From the NCBI GenBank assembly GCA_035772405.1, contig JAYKKM010000250.1, forward strand, positions 2,004,501 to 2,068,500: DNA of 64,000 nucleotides, written 5' to 3'. The position numbers were made by a program, and so were the translations under genes. Within the stretch, counting starts at the first letter, position 1, and each line of letters begins with the position of its first letter. Positions 27,971 to 37,015 of the stretch are shown in pieces. Origin of the DNA: Chrysogorgia sp. JL179-B06. Lineage: Eukaryota > Cnidaria > Anthozoa > Scleralcyonacea > Chrysogorgiidae. The notes beneath the pieces were generated by a model. That model was not told the origin of the DNA. It searched no databases and was given only the letters and a program-made list of their open reading frames with translations.

Positions 27971-28672
27971 ATGACGCGAAAGTTGACGGTATTCATTGAA
28001 GGCTTAGAAAAAGTTGTGTCCTTTGACAACAGCGTGATGGTTACGCACGATAACCCATGCATTATGGTCAAGACAGCCACTGTGTTTTGGGACTACAATA
28101 ACATATTAGATGGCGACGCCCCTCATCTCTCCGAGTTTAGTTACCCTTCGAGTGATCTTAAAAGTACAATAACGAGTGGAGGGTACACTAACTTCGACAC
28201 ACTAGTCAGACTATTAAAAAAAGACTTTAAAGAAAGGAGGGGTGCGGACCTTGAGATAGAAAAAAGAATGTTCACAGGTAGATGCGGGATTAGGGTTAGC
28301 GCCCCACTTAAGCTTGGCGAACTTGGGCCTCTATTTGGTTTCGCGAGGGATAGGGTGATTAAGGGTGACTCACTGTGGTACATTAGTCCAAACGAGGTCG
28401 ACATGCTTAGAGGTCTGAAGTACATAGAAATCTTATGTGATATTGTTGACCCTGAAAGCAATGTGGGTATTGATGGGAAGCGAAGCAGTGTGATCACAAC
28501 GTTGCCAATACCCACTGAACAGTCTTTGAATGGGTCAGTGCAACGTCATGTGGACATCGAGTCCAAGGTGAGAATTAAAAAAGGTGTTTACTCAAGTATG
28601 ACGTTTCGCATCAAACCAAATAACGGCGCTATTAAAATTGGTGCGGTGCTATTGGAACTGTATATTGTGTGA
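27971..28672 (+). CDS. Minor capsid (penton) protein, single jelly roll, 233 aa
   Basis: The frame opens at 27932. I take Met14 (27971) because the upstream codons overlap the divergent gene and the TATA-like element. The C-terminal half carries the pattern of Polinton penton proteins: YIEILCDIVDPESNVGIDG, then a …LPIP… turn and strands ending in GAIKIGAVLLELYIV (compare the family's DIVEPQ.VGD and final hydrophobic strand). The protein would form the five-fold vertices of an icosahedral capsid with the hexon-like major capsid protein at 31260. It is first of the right-hand plus-strand block; the integrase start follows 5 bases after its stop. Confidence 0.8.
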   Translation: MTRKLTVFIEGLEKVVSFDNSVMVTHDNPCIMVKTATVFWDYNNILDGDAPHLSEFSYPSSDLKSTITSGGYTNFDTLVRLLKKDFKERRGADLEIEKRMFTGRCGIRVSAPLKLGELGPLFGFARDRVIKGDSLWYISPNEVDMLRGLKYIEILCDIVDPESNVGIDGKRSSVITTLPIPTEQSLNGSVQRHVDIESKVRIKKGVYSSMTFRIKPNNGAIKIGAVLLELYIV

Positions 28673-28677
28673 ATTAT

Positions 28678-29781
28678 ATGGAGCTTGGTGTGGAAACAGA
28701 GCAAGGGTTGCGAGACATTTACTACAGCCCCAAGACTGGGTACAGTGGTGTAGAGAAATTGTATCAAAGTGCGTTAGGAGACGGATTGAAAGTGACTAGA
28801 AAAACAGTGAAAGAATGGTTGACAGCGCAGGACACCTACACTAGGTACAAACCTATTGTGAGAAGACACGAGTTCCGTGCGACTTTTGTTGGGTTTCTTG
28901 GTGAGGAGCTCCAAATGGACTTAGTGGACATGAGTAAGTATTCAAAACAGAATGGAGGTTATTATTGGATATTGACAGGCATTGAAATATTGAGTAGATA
29001 CGCTTTTGGAATTGCAGTTTATAGAAAAGACACTAAGAACATGACTAAGGCTGTTGGAAAATTGTTGAGTGACTTTAAAGATCAGTTTGGAACCACGCCT
29101 AAGTTAGCGCAATTTGACGACGGACTTGAGTTCTACAATGTTGGGGTGAAAAGTTTGCTGAAAGAGCGTGGTGTTGAATATTTCAGCACTAAGAGCGATA
29201 AAAAGGCTGCCGTTGTTGAGCGTTTTAACAGAAGTCTGAAGAGTGTTATGTGGAAGTACTTTTATACCCGTGGGACGTACAAATGGATTGATGCTTTGGA
29301 CCAGTTTGTAAGCAATTACAATAGCAGTGTGAACCGAAGTATTATGATGAAACCGAGGGATGTCAATAAGTCAAATGAAGGCGAAGTGTGGACCACTTTG
29401 TTTGGTCACCAATTTGCAGACAACCCATTACCAAAGTTTAGAGTTGGTCAATCGGTGAGAATTAGTAAATACAAGAGTGTGTTCACAAAGGGCTATGAAG
29501 CCAACTTCACTGAGGAGCTGTTTAAAGTGGTAAAGGTTATTCGTGGTGATCCGAATGTGTACGAAATTGAGGATCACACCGGTGAACAGATTATTGGTAA
29601 ATTTTATGAACAGGAATTATCGCTGGTTAATAAGAAACATGGCGACGATGTGTACAGAGTTGAGAAGGTGTTGAAAAGAAAGAAAGTCGGAGGGGAGAAG
29701 ATGGCGTTGGTCAAATGGTTGGGTTATGAGAGCAAACATAATTCGTGGGTACCAGAAAGCGATATTCAAAATGTGAGCTAA
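28678..29781 (+). CDS. int: Retroviral-type integrase with chromodomain, 367 aa
   Basis: Inserts the element and makes 6-bp duplications. The N-terminal ~60 residues form a helical DNA-binding region (GYSGVEKLYQSALG). The rve core has catalytic D81 (QMDLVDM), D147 (FDDGLEF) and E181 (VVERFNRSL). The last ~50 residues are a chromodomain (YRVEKVLKRKK…MALVKWLGYESKHNSWVPES), which may direct insertion to particular chromatin. The ATG at 28678 is chosen because upstream codons overlap the minor capsid stop. The layout is typical of Polinton integrases and all catalytic residues are intact. It ends 6 bases before the next gene. Confidence 0.97.
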   Translation: MELGVETEQGLRDIYYSPKTGYSGVEKLYQSALGDGLKVTRKTVKEWLTAQDTYTRYKPIVRRHEFRATFVGFLGEELQMDLVDMSKYSKQNGGYYWILTGIEILSRYAFGIAVYRKDTKNMTKAVGKLLSDFKDQFGTTPKLAQFDDGLEFYNVGVKSLLKERGVEYFSTKSDKKAAVVERFNRSLKSVMWKYFYTRGTYKWIDALDQFVSNYNSSVNRSIMMKPRDVNKSNEGEVWTTLFGHQFADNPLPKFRVGQSVRISKYKSVFTKGYEANFTEELFKVVKVIRGDPNVYEIEDHTGEQIIGKFYEQELSLVNKKHGDDVYRVEKVLKRKKVGGEKMALVKWLGYESKHNSWVPESDIQNVS

Positions 29782-29787
29782 TGTAAT

Positions 29788-31236
29788 ATGGCTGAAGGCG
29801 GGAGAGGCTTTGACGAGATGGAGATGGGAAACTCTGACAAGTATGAAGGTTGGAGTGACGAGCAATTAGAAAAGACGCTCGCCGATATCGAAGATGCTAT
29901 TCAAGGCGTGTACGGCAAGTACACTGGAGACAACATGCCGGAAGACGTTCGTGTTAATTACGACGACTATCAAGACCACGCGAAAAAGATAATGAGTGAG
30001 CTAGACGCGAGGCGAGGTGGGCAAAAAGAGACGTCATTTATTGATACTGATGATGGTAAGACGGTGACAATAAAGGGGACCAACACAGTAGTCCCCGCAG
30101 TGGAGTTTGTCGAGCAGGAGTCATATGGTGACGTCAATGACGAGAGTTTTAGTATAGCTTTTGAAGAGGAGGAGGAAATTGAGAGAAGGCTGGGCGAGCT
30201 AAAAGAATCCAACAAAAAGCTGGCAGAAAAACACATAAAAAGAATCAAGCTAATAAATAAGAAAATACGTAAATTGAGTGGAAAAACACTCGGCAAGGAC
30301 CACGCGTCAAGGGAGATAGTCAACAGGTCGCAGGTCACGGACTCAGAGGCTATTTTTTTCAAACCGATAAAGAAAGATGGTAAACCTGGGAAACCCAAAC
30401 TAATTCTAAAACCTGGGAAAAATAAAAAAAACTTGGTCTACAGTAAAGACGATAATAGTAAAAACGCGATTGAGCAGTTCAAACAGTTAGTTAGTCAAAT
30501 CCCTGAGAGCGCAGAAACAACAGCTGTCACAACAGAAGTAGCCCTAGATGATCCCCCAGTGATTGAGACAAAAGTGGACTACGACGACATACTTGGGTTA
30601 TCGTCAAACGAAAACCGTGATCTGAATGGTGTGCTTAATCCAAGCGAAAGCGTGTTGCGTGAGTCAAGAATAGGTGACACTGGCTCGTTGCAAATACAAG
30701 CAGACTATTTTCAAAAGGCGTTAGACGAAGAGCTTGGAAGATTGGTGGAGCTCGAAAAAAAAAAAGCTAGCCAAAGTGGTCTCACGAGTGACGAAGAGCG
30801 AGAGTACGCTGATTTGCTTGAAAGAGTGAGAGGACTTGAGAAAGCCAGAGACAGAACCCTAAGACAGCGCGAACTCGAAGAGGTTAGAGAGCGACAAGAA
30901 GTCGACATTGACAGATTTCAGAAATTTAAGGAATGGGCCAAAGAAAATATGGTTGGGTTGAGCGCTGTGGCAATTTCAATGGCTGGAATTATAACAACTA
31001 TTATTATCGCTGGGAGGTCTGCTGTTATGAAAGGCGCTATGGCCACGAGGTCATTCGCACAGGCTGTTAAGAATGCGATAATGAAGATGGGTCCATGGGC
31101 TGTTGGGTTGGCTAACTTAGTTTACAACGTGTTGACGTTGGGTGCAAAGGGTCTCGCTTGGTTGGCTCAAAATCTGTGGGTACTCGCGGTGGTACTTGCG
31201 TGGTTTGCTTATGATTATTACAAGCTAAAACGGTAG
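29788..31236 (+). CDS. Unknown virion-type protein, charged/coiled N-half and hydrophobic C-half, 482 aa
   Basis: Residues ~1-370 are highly charged, with two predicted coiled-coil stretches (~118-170, EEEEEIERRLGELKESNKK; ~300-370, LEKKKASQSGLTSDEEREYA) around a Lys/Pro-rich spacer. The C-terminus holds hydrophobic or amphipathic helices (~392-415 and ~440-477) and ends in a short basic tail. It sits between integrase and major capsid protein, where Polintons often carry structural genes. A membrane-active internal virion protein, comparable in role to adenovirus pVI, is a guess only. The frame is intact and no family is recognised with confidence. Confidence 0.8.
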   Translation: MAEGGRGFDEMEMGNSDKYEGWSDEQLEKTLADIEDAIQGVYGKYTGDNMPEDVRVNYDDYQDHAKKIMSELDARRGGQKETSFIDTDDGKTVTIKGTNTVVPAVEFVEQESYGDVNDESFSIAFEEEEEIERRLGELKESNKKLAEKHIKRIKLINKKIRKLSGKTLGKDHASREIVNRSQVTDSEAIFFKPIKKDGKPGKPKLILKPGKNKKNLVYSKDDNSKNAIEQFKQLVSQIPESAETTAVTTEVALDDPPVIETKVDYDDILGLSSNENRDLNGVLNPSESVLRESRIGDTGSLQIQADYFQKALDEELGRLVELEKKKASQSGLTSDEEREYADLLERVRGLEKARDRTLRQRELEEVRERQEVDIDRFQKFKEWAKENMVGLSAVAISMAGIITTIIIAGRSAVMKGAMATRSFAQAVKNAIMKMGPWAVGLANLVYNVLTLGAKGLAWLAQNLWVLAVVLAWFAYDYYKLKR

Positions 31237-31259
31237 CGATAAAACATATGTAAAGGTAT

Positions 31260-32498
31260 ATGAACGTCACGTCGGCAGAGTTGAGCCCTGGTTTTAGACG
31301 AGCAACTATGGGTGTCATAAAAGGGGTGAGAACGCAACACGTAATCACGTTGAACCCCAATAAAGTCAGTCCTGGCGAGGAACTTTACATTGATATACCG
31401 AAGCTCAAGGTTAGTAGCTGTTTGGTGCCTGGATCGTTAGGTTTAGTGTTCGACTTTAAGAATGCGAACGCCAAAAGCTGGTTCTTGAATAATGTTAGCA
31501 AGTTGTTGGTTGAGAAGCTTGTTGTGAGACTAGCTGGGGAGACTGTGTACGACAACAATGGGGAAAATTACACTGGTGTTTATCGCGACCTTTGGGAAAG
31601 TGTTACTGCGCGAGACCAAATGATTGACTATGGTATTGGTGGTGAGAACTTGAGAAAGCTAATTTCTAAGGATGACAGTGGTGCGACAAGTGGGAACGTT
31701 GCTAAAGTTAGTGACGCGTTAATGTTTGGTGTGATTGGAACAAAGCAGCGAATAAAACTTGGTAAAATCATGAATGACCATGGATTGTACGCTCCTTTTA
31801 GCATGAACAACAACTTGCAGTATGTGATCACACTTCCGAAGGCCGCAGACATCATGGTGGCGCAATCTGGTAGCGCTGTGGGCGGATACACTCTGGAGAA
31901 CCTCGAGCTTGAGTATGAGACGATTGATAACCAGGAGCTCGCTGATGAAATAGCGTCGGGTTATGCAAGTGGTCGTAGCTTGTCATATGAGCACATCACG
32001 TTGATGAAAACCACCGAATGGGACAAAGGCACGACCATTGTGAATGAAAACATTAATCTTCCAAGAAAAAGCATGAAGGCAATTGTGTTGCTATTCACAA
32101 ATAAGGTGCGAACAGACAGTGAGGAGTTTCTTTACCCAAATATTGATAGTGTTAGAGTCACAATCGAAGGTGTGCCAAATAGTGTGTACTCACAAGGCAT
32201 TCCGAAATCGAAGTTCTACGCAGAAGCGAAACGACTGTTTGGTTTGGGTGAAGAACACGCTCAGTTCATGACCATACAGAAGTTCTATAAAGATGGCTTT
32301 GCGTTAGTCATCGACTTGAGGAGTGTTCAAGATAATCGCAATGTCGCCACTGGCAAGAACATTGTAAACACACAATCTGGCGTGCTTCTTGAAATCACTA
32401 AAAAAGTGACGACTGCGAATGTCATGTGCAGGGTGTTTGTGATAAGTGATGGGTTGGTCAACTTCATGAACAATGGGTTGCAGTCAATCCAGTATTAA
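31260..32498 (+). CDS. mcp: Major capsid protein, double jelly roll (hexon-like), 412 aa
   Basis: Shows the conserved blocks of Polinton/adintovirus major capsid proteins: YIDIPKLKVSSCLVPGSLGL (~43), WFLNNVSKLLVEKLVV (~74), YRDLWESV (~107), KLGKIMNDHGLYAPF (~167), NLELEYETIDN (~214), GRSLSYEHITLMK (~238) and NENINLPRKSMKAIVLLF (~262). Trimers of this fold tile icosahedral capsids of adenovirus, virophages and giant viruses. The length is slightly compact. The start follows GTATATG. The ATPase begins 16 bases after its stop, as expected for a morphogenesis block. Confidence 0.93.
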   Translation: MNVTSAELSPGFRRATMGVIKGVRTQHVITLNPNKVSPGEELYIDIPKLKVSSCLVPGSLGLVFDFKNANAKSWFLNNVSKLLVEKLVVRLAGETVYDNNGENYTGVYRDLWESVTARDQMIDYGIGGENLRKLISKDDSGATSGNVAKVSDALMFGVIGTKQRIKLGKIMNDHGLYAPFSMNNNLQYVITLPKAADIMVAQSGSAVGGYTLENLELEYETIDNQELADEIASGYASGRSLSYEHITLMKTTEWDKGTTIVNENINLPRKSMKAIVLLFTNKVRTDSEEFLYPNIDSVRVTIEGVPNSVYSQGIPKSKFYAEAKRLFGLGEEHAQFMTIQKFYKDGFALVIDLRSVQDNRNVATGKNIVNTQSGVLLEITKKVTTANVMCRVFVISDGLVNFMNNGLQSIQY

Positions 32499-32513
32499 AT
32501 CAAACGTGAGTTA

Positions 32514-33113
32514 ATGGAGACTCCGTTTAATATGCTAATTGTTGGTATGACAGCTTGTGGTAAGACGCATTATTTGTTGGAAACATTGGAATCTGAGTAC
32601 TTTAGTAAATTTGACTACATTGTGTTGATTTGTCCTACTTTCGAGTGGAACAAAGCGTACCAAGATTGGAGATACATACGCGACCCCGACGTGTTAGCGA
32701 TAGACTGCGCGCAGGATAATGTTGACGCTGTTCTCAAGTGTGTAAAAAATATTTTTAAAGGCACTAACACTCTGATTGTGTTGGACGACTGTGCGAGCTC
32801 TCAAGATGTTAAGAATAGGACTAGTCAATTGGTCAACTTAGCTTTTAGTGCGCGACATTTTATGTTGAGCGTTATTGTCATCACACAACAACTGACGTCG
32901 ATCGCAAAACCGTATAGAGAAAACATTAGTAAGCTCGTTTGCTTCTACTGCCCAAGTAGGAGTGATATGAAGGTCGTTATCGACGATTACCTTGGAAACA
33001 TTAGCAGAGAAAAATCGTCGGCGATTGTGACCGCATTAAAAAATAATAAGTACGCTAGACTCGAAATCTCACTGCGCTATCCATACAGTCACGAAGTTGT
33101 TATTCCGCAATAA
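32514..33113 (+). CDS. FtsK/HerA-type genome-packaging ATPase (A32-like), 199 aa
   Basis: Powers DNA packaging into the capsid. Walker A GMTACGKT (~11-18), Walker B NTLIVLDDC (~85-93) with the catalytic Asp pair, and a sensor-like VITQQ (~122-126) are all present. Length and motif spacing match the small A32-type ATPases of Polintons, adenovirus-like elements and NCLDVs. It lies between the major capsid gene (16 bases) and the terminal myristoylated gene (4 bases), consistent with one late transcription block. Confidence 0.92.
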   Translation: METPFNMLIVGMTACGKTHYLLETLESEYFSKFDYIVLICPTFEWNKAYQDWRYIRDPDVLAIDCAQDNVDAVLKCVKNIFKGTNTLIVLDDCASSQDVKNRTSQLVNLAFSARHFMLSVIVITQQLTSIAKPYRENISKLVCFYCPSRSDMKVVIDDYLGNISREKSSAIVTALKNNKYARLEISLRYPYSHEVVIPQ

Positions 33114-33116
33114 AAT

Positions 33117-33626
33117 ATGGGTATAAGTAATAGCGTGATGGTAAAACGCAAAAGTGAAGAAAATCCCACGATTGAGGAATTAGTTGAGGACACTGATGAT
33201 ACTTCGACTGTGGAAGACAACATTGACGTTAGGAGATCCGAACTTATTAGACTGTCTGGTGATGGTGTGGTAAGTCAATCTGAAGCGTACATTAAAAAAG
33301 CGTCCGCAAAGGTTATCGACAAGATATGGCGCCAATATGAGTTGAAGAGAATGGAAATTGCAAACGCTTTTCTCACCGACTTGCTAATCAGCAAATTCGC
33401 CAGCTTACTGGATGGGTTGAACGCTATAGAAAACCCTGACGAACTAAATGACGAGCTGCAAAAAGACCCGTTACTAAAGAAAGACATTGAGAGCATCGTC
33501 GCGTTTGTGACGCCGTACGTGCCTTTCTTGGGCTTGTTGTCGGGAGGAATCACAACGTCGAAACATGTGTACGATCACCACTTTAAAAGTGAGACAACCA
33601 CTGAAAACAGTGAGCAAACGGACTAA
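33117..33626 (+). CDS. Terminal N-myristoylated-type protein, 169 aa
   Basis: Starts MGISNSVM with Gly2 and Ser6, a good N-myristoylation signal, and TATG/AATATG overlaps the start. An acidic stretch (~18-40) precedes a helical region (~50-130). A hydrophobic segment near the C-terminus (FVTPYVPFLGLLSGG, ~138-152) could reach a membrane. The last six codons and stop lie inside the right TIR, mirroring the polymerase gene at the other end. The family is unknown. A virion membrane or entry-accessory role is possible but unsupported. Confidence 0.75.
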   Translation: MGISNSVMVKRKSEENPTIEELVEDTDDTSTVEDNIDVRRSELIRLSGDGVVSQSEAYIKKASAKVIDKIWRQYELKRMEIANAFLTDLLISKFASLLDGLNAIENPDELNDELQKDPLLKKDIESIVAFVTPYVPFLGLLSGGITTSKHVYDHHFKSETTTENSEQTD

Positions 33627-34202
33627 TTCGCAAAGCGACTGGCTATTCGCTAGCTAACGTTGTTAGCCGATCAAAAGAGCACCATTTCGCTATCCATTTG
33701 GATAAACATCACCACTAGAACCAAAATCTGGTGGTTTTTTTTTTCGCGCGTGAATTTGTGAGACAGCAGTGGAACGTGTCGGTGGTTTGTTGAGCAAAAA
33801 TGTAAAAATGCTGAAATGACACCTTCTACTTTTTTAAATGTGTGAAAACGTTGAAGTGGCACACTATGCCTTTTTTTAAACACGCGAAAATGTTGAAACG
33901 ACATTCTCCACTTTTTAAAGACGTGAAAATGATGAAGCGACACATTCTAGCTTTAAATTTAGCGAAAACAGTTATTTTAGTATTTCTTATCAATTGAGTA
34001 GAAAACATGGGAGGGGTGTTTAGAATGACTAATGATTGCCATAGTAGTATAGAGAGTGGCGGTACGAGTTAGTCAACGTCGATTGTAAAACATAAACACC
34101 AAAACATCGCTAAGTTGTGGCTCGACACAAATTTGGCGATGTTTTGGTGTTTATATTACGGTTGACGTTGACTGAGCTCGTACCGCCACTCTCTATACTA
34201 CT
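33609..34202 (-). repeat. Polinton right terminal inverted repeat
   Basis: Inverted copy of 16858-17453. Includes the tandem units, the A/T tract (TTTTTTTTTTCGCGCG region near 33733) and the tip palindrome, and ends exactly at the duplicated GAGTTA. Confidence 0.95.
34043..34202. repeat. 160-bp palindrome forming the right tip of the Polinton
   Basis: AGTAGTATAGAGAGTGGCGG at 34043 and its complement ending at 34202 are the arms. Orientation relative to the TIR is the same as on the left, so both tips are in the same flip state. Confidence 0.85.
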
Positions 34203-34260
34203 GAGTTACGGTTAGGGGTAGGGTTAGGATTAGGATTTGGGTTACGGTTGGGGTTAGGGT
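34203..34260. repeat. Telomere-like tract, right Polinton flank
   Basis: GAGTTACGGTTAGGGGTAGG and onward is made of TTAGGG/TTAGG-like words, continuing the tract at 16823-16857. It is too short and degenerate to be a telomere. Confidence 0.6.
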
Positions 34261-35195
34261 ATAAAAAACAGATGGAAATCCGGTCTAGTGTTACCATGAA
34301 GTATATACCTCGGTTCTAGGCCATGCTACATAATTTACCCACAGAAATGTCTCTAAATTTGTTGGGAAAGACCATAGGTCTGGTACTGTCAGCCAAAGAT
34401 TTAGAAATCAATTTATTTATTTAGCTTTTATTGTACAGAGTGTATAGATAAAAAATAATAAACTATATCAATGTAAAACAAGGCGAGATTAGAACAGGTA
34501 TACACCCAGCAAGGTAAAATGCCGAAAATAAAAAAGATAAAATATATATCTACAATATAAAAATTATATAAATGTTAAAAAGTGCATCAGTAGCAACATT
34601 GGAGAAAAGATGAGGAGTCCAGTTTTCATGTAGATGAACATTTGAGACAGATGGATTTCCAGGTTGAAATATTATCAGGGTCGAAGGTATATTCCAAGGC
34701 AGAAAAATATAGAGAATTTTGATACAATGTACATTCTTATCGTTTGACGACCCTATCTCTAAACTGGTTTTGTTGTGTATGAGTAAATTATGTCAGATTT
34801 ACCGTGTCAATGATAGTTTCGACAGAGAAACACTAGTTATCGAAACACTTGTAATCAATAAGCTCTTGTATATGGAATGATTTACATGACGATCTCAAGA
34901 TGATTACAATGCTTAGTAAATTTAAGCGAAAACTCAGAGAACAATTATTAAGAAAGTTTTATAGCATATCTTAACCATTTAGGGAACATCACATTTTTAC
35001 TCATTTAATCTTTAAATACAACATTGTCAATATATTCGATATACTGTACATATTATATAAATAGTTTTTAAATAGTTTAATATTTAATCATTGTGATTGA
35101 GTGTACACAATAAGTATCTATCTGCCTGTCTGGTCTAAGTTATATATACCATATTGACATTTAAAGAAACACACAAGATTGCTCCAAGTTCTTTG
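34261..35195. other. Non-coding AT-rich stretch
   Basis: No gene or clear repeat. GTTACCATGAAGTATATACC near 34294 is an inverted partial match to GATATACTTCATGGTAAC at 16771, so the sequences either side of the Polinton may derive from one older repeat. Confidence 0.4.
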
Positions 35196-35570
35196 CTATT
35201 CTAATGGAAGCATGTTTAGTTTAAGTCTATCATTGTAGCTCATATTACTCAGATAATTAAGTACACGTTTTGTAGGTGTACATAGAACGTTTTCCAGCAT
35301 AGTGATGTGATTAATTTGTGCAGGAGACCATAACTTTGTGGCATTCCAATTAAGGTCTAACCAACGAATAGAACAGAGTTTTCCTTGTATCCATATGTTC
35401 CATCCCTCTCTGCAGACTCTCTTTACTAAGCCCAATGTTCTATTAGCTTTCAACATTATCTCTGCAATATGTTGGCCCCAGCATAGGTCATCGTTTACAG
35501 TAATCCCAAGATCCTTCCCTGCTTTAACATGTTCGAGAGTTACACGTTAATTATATAATTTACATCTGTG
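35196..35570 (-). pseudogene. LINE reverse-transcriptase C-terminal fragment
   Basis: Reading leftward: HVKAGKDLGITVNDDL, then IMLKANRTLGLVKR and, near the end, MSYNDRLKLNMLPLE. These blocks follow the RT palm in CR1/Jockey-type LINEs common in invertebrates. Both ends are truncated, with one frame break near 35460. Confidence 0.7.
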
Positions 35571-36119
35571 CATGACTTTACAATTTGGTATTAAATTGCA
35601 TTTGCCATCTTTGACTCTTTGACAATTTGGACAGGACGTATCGAAGGGAAATGAAATTGGTCTATAATTTTCTACACAAATTCCACAAAGATGGCATCAC
35701 TTCAAGGTTTAAGGATAGATTAAAAAGACTATTGAAGGTGCAATCTCTTTCGCAGCTAATTTTAAGATTCTACGAGAAATATTATCAGATCCAGGGGCGT
35801 TATTAACACCTAAAATTGGTCTGACATTTTCTCGGCGAAGCCCCGAACTTGCTAGGGGGTCTAAAATTTTTTAGTTCCAGAGGCTCAAAATTGCATTTCC
35901 AGCGATCTCTGGGGGATATTTAACAAAACTGCTACCTTTATTTTGTTACCTTTCGAATGTATATCTGTTAGGTTTACCCACGTTAATTTGTCAACATTAT
36001 GTGAAATTGGTTGTATTGCTGATATTTACAGTTACAGAATAACTTCTATATCTAAAACATGGTCTCAATTGAAAGAAAACTTTTACAATTTGTCCTATGA
36101 CGATATCAAGTGTTAGTCA

Positions 36120-37015
36120 TAATAGTAATGAAAGTCCAGAAGTGTCTACTCTGCCAGGGCTTGCCTGGATGAACTCATTTGCAATCTCTTTTGTGTCTAG
36201 ATTGTCTCCAATCGTGGGGAGAACATGTAATAACACGATGTAGTTAAGGCGGCTTTGTGACATTGTTGTCCTAAGGTAGGTCTTCATGTCTCAGCGCACT
36301 AAATTATCTGAGAAAGCATTAGTGGCAGGCATAACCCATGAGCAGCTGATAAACAGTTACCATCTCTGAAAAAAAGACTCTCAGATGAGGTCATCTGTTT
36401 CTTTTCCTTCAAAACATCACAAATTGACAACATTATTAAACTTGTGGGAAAAACTGGTCATCTGTACTTTAAGCCGTGATGAACTTATATCACCATTATT
36501 GTTGCAATCTTTGTCACTATAAAATCTTACAATCTCGTCGGCTTCTTTGGTGCAGTCATTTTCATTGGCACATTTTTACAAAACTTGCTCCAGATTCTTT
36601 TGCATTTGGTAGCCTGACTGATCAAACCTTTGTCTTGTGCAGTTTGTGACAAGGTTGATGGCTTCGTAATATTTTTCTCTCATCATATCCTCCCTCTGTT
36701 GGTGTGAAAGAGTGCCTCTGCGTTTCCTTCTTCGTATTTTCTATTCACTTGTCGTTTTCTCTGTAGTCTTGGCTCTTCTAATTCTAGCGCAACAGCTTGT
36801 TGTCTAACTTTTTGGTGCCACAGTGAAAATAATTCTTCATTCCGAATTCCCTCTGTTTTGACGACTAACTCCATCAAGTGTTGACCTTCTGCAGCACTCG
36901 TATCAGGACTTCGTAGAATTCGGCTAAGATTGTCCACGTAGTTCAACAGTAGTTCGCCATTGCACAGACCAAAAAAGAAATTAAAAGTTGTCATAATGGA
37001 GTTCACACCTCTCAC
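36120..37015 (-). pseudogene. Degenerate hAT transposase
   Basis: Pieces in order on the minus strand: FFFGLCNGELLLNYVDNLSR and SAAEGQHLMELVVKT (37015-36800), RQRFDQSGYQMQKNLEQVL (about 36610), FYSDKDCNNNGDISSSRLKV (about 36500) and finally MKTYLRTTMSQSRLNYIVLL (about 36260), the hAT C-terminal dimerisation block. Several stops and shifts separate them. This is an old hAT copy of the ZMYM/TTF-associated kind, unrelated in position to the hAT-like element at 3895. Confidence 0.75.

Larger units (their letters stand above)
16858..34202. mobile_element. Polinton/Maverick (adintovirus-like endogenous DNA virus), apparently intact
   Basis: A 17,345-bp unit with terminal inverted repeats of ~595 bp starting AGTAGTATAGAGAGTGGCGG and a perfect 6-bp target duplication, GAGTTA (16852-16857, 34203-34208), the size made by Polinton integrases. 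It encodes PolB, integrase, packaging ATPase, and major and minor capsid proteins, the set that defines the group and suggests it can form virions. All these frames are uninterrupted and the TIRs differ at few sites, so insertion was recent. Extra genes (thymidine kinase, BRO-N nuclease, VLTF3-like, fibre-like) are described separately. No adenain-like protease was recognised. Confidence 0.95.

Noticed and set aside
28141..33553. Minus-strand Ser/Leu-rich frames opposite the capsid, integrase and 482-aa genes
   Set aside because: Antisense shadows of strongly supported plus-strand genes.
16823..34260. True telomere or chromosome end next to the Polinton
   Set aside because: The tract is short and degenerate and is followed by unrelated sequence on both sides.
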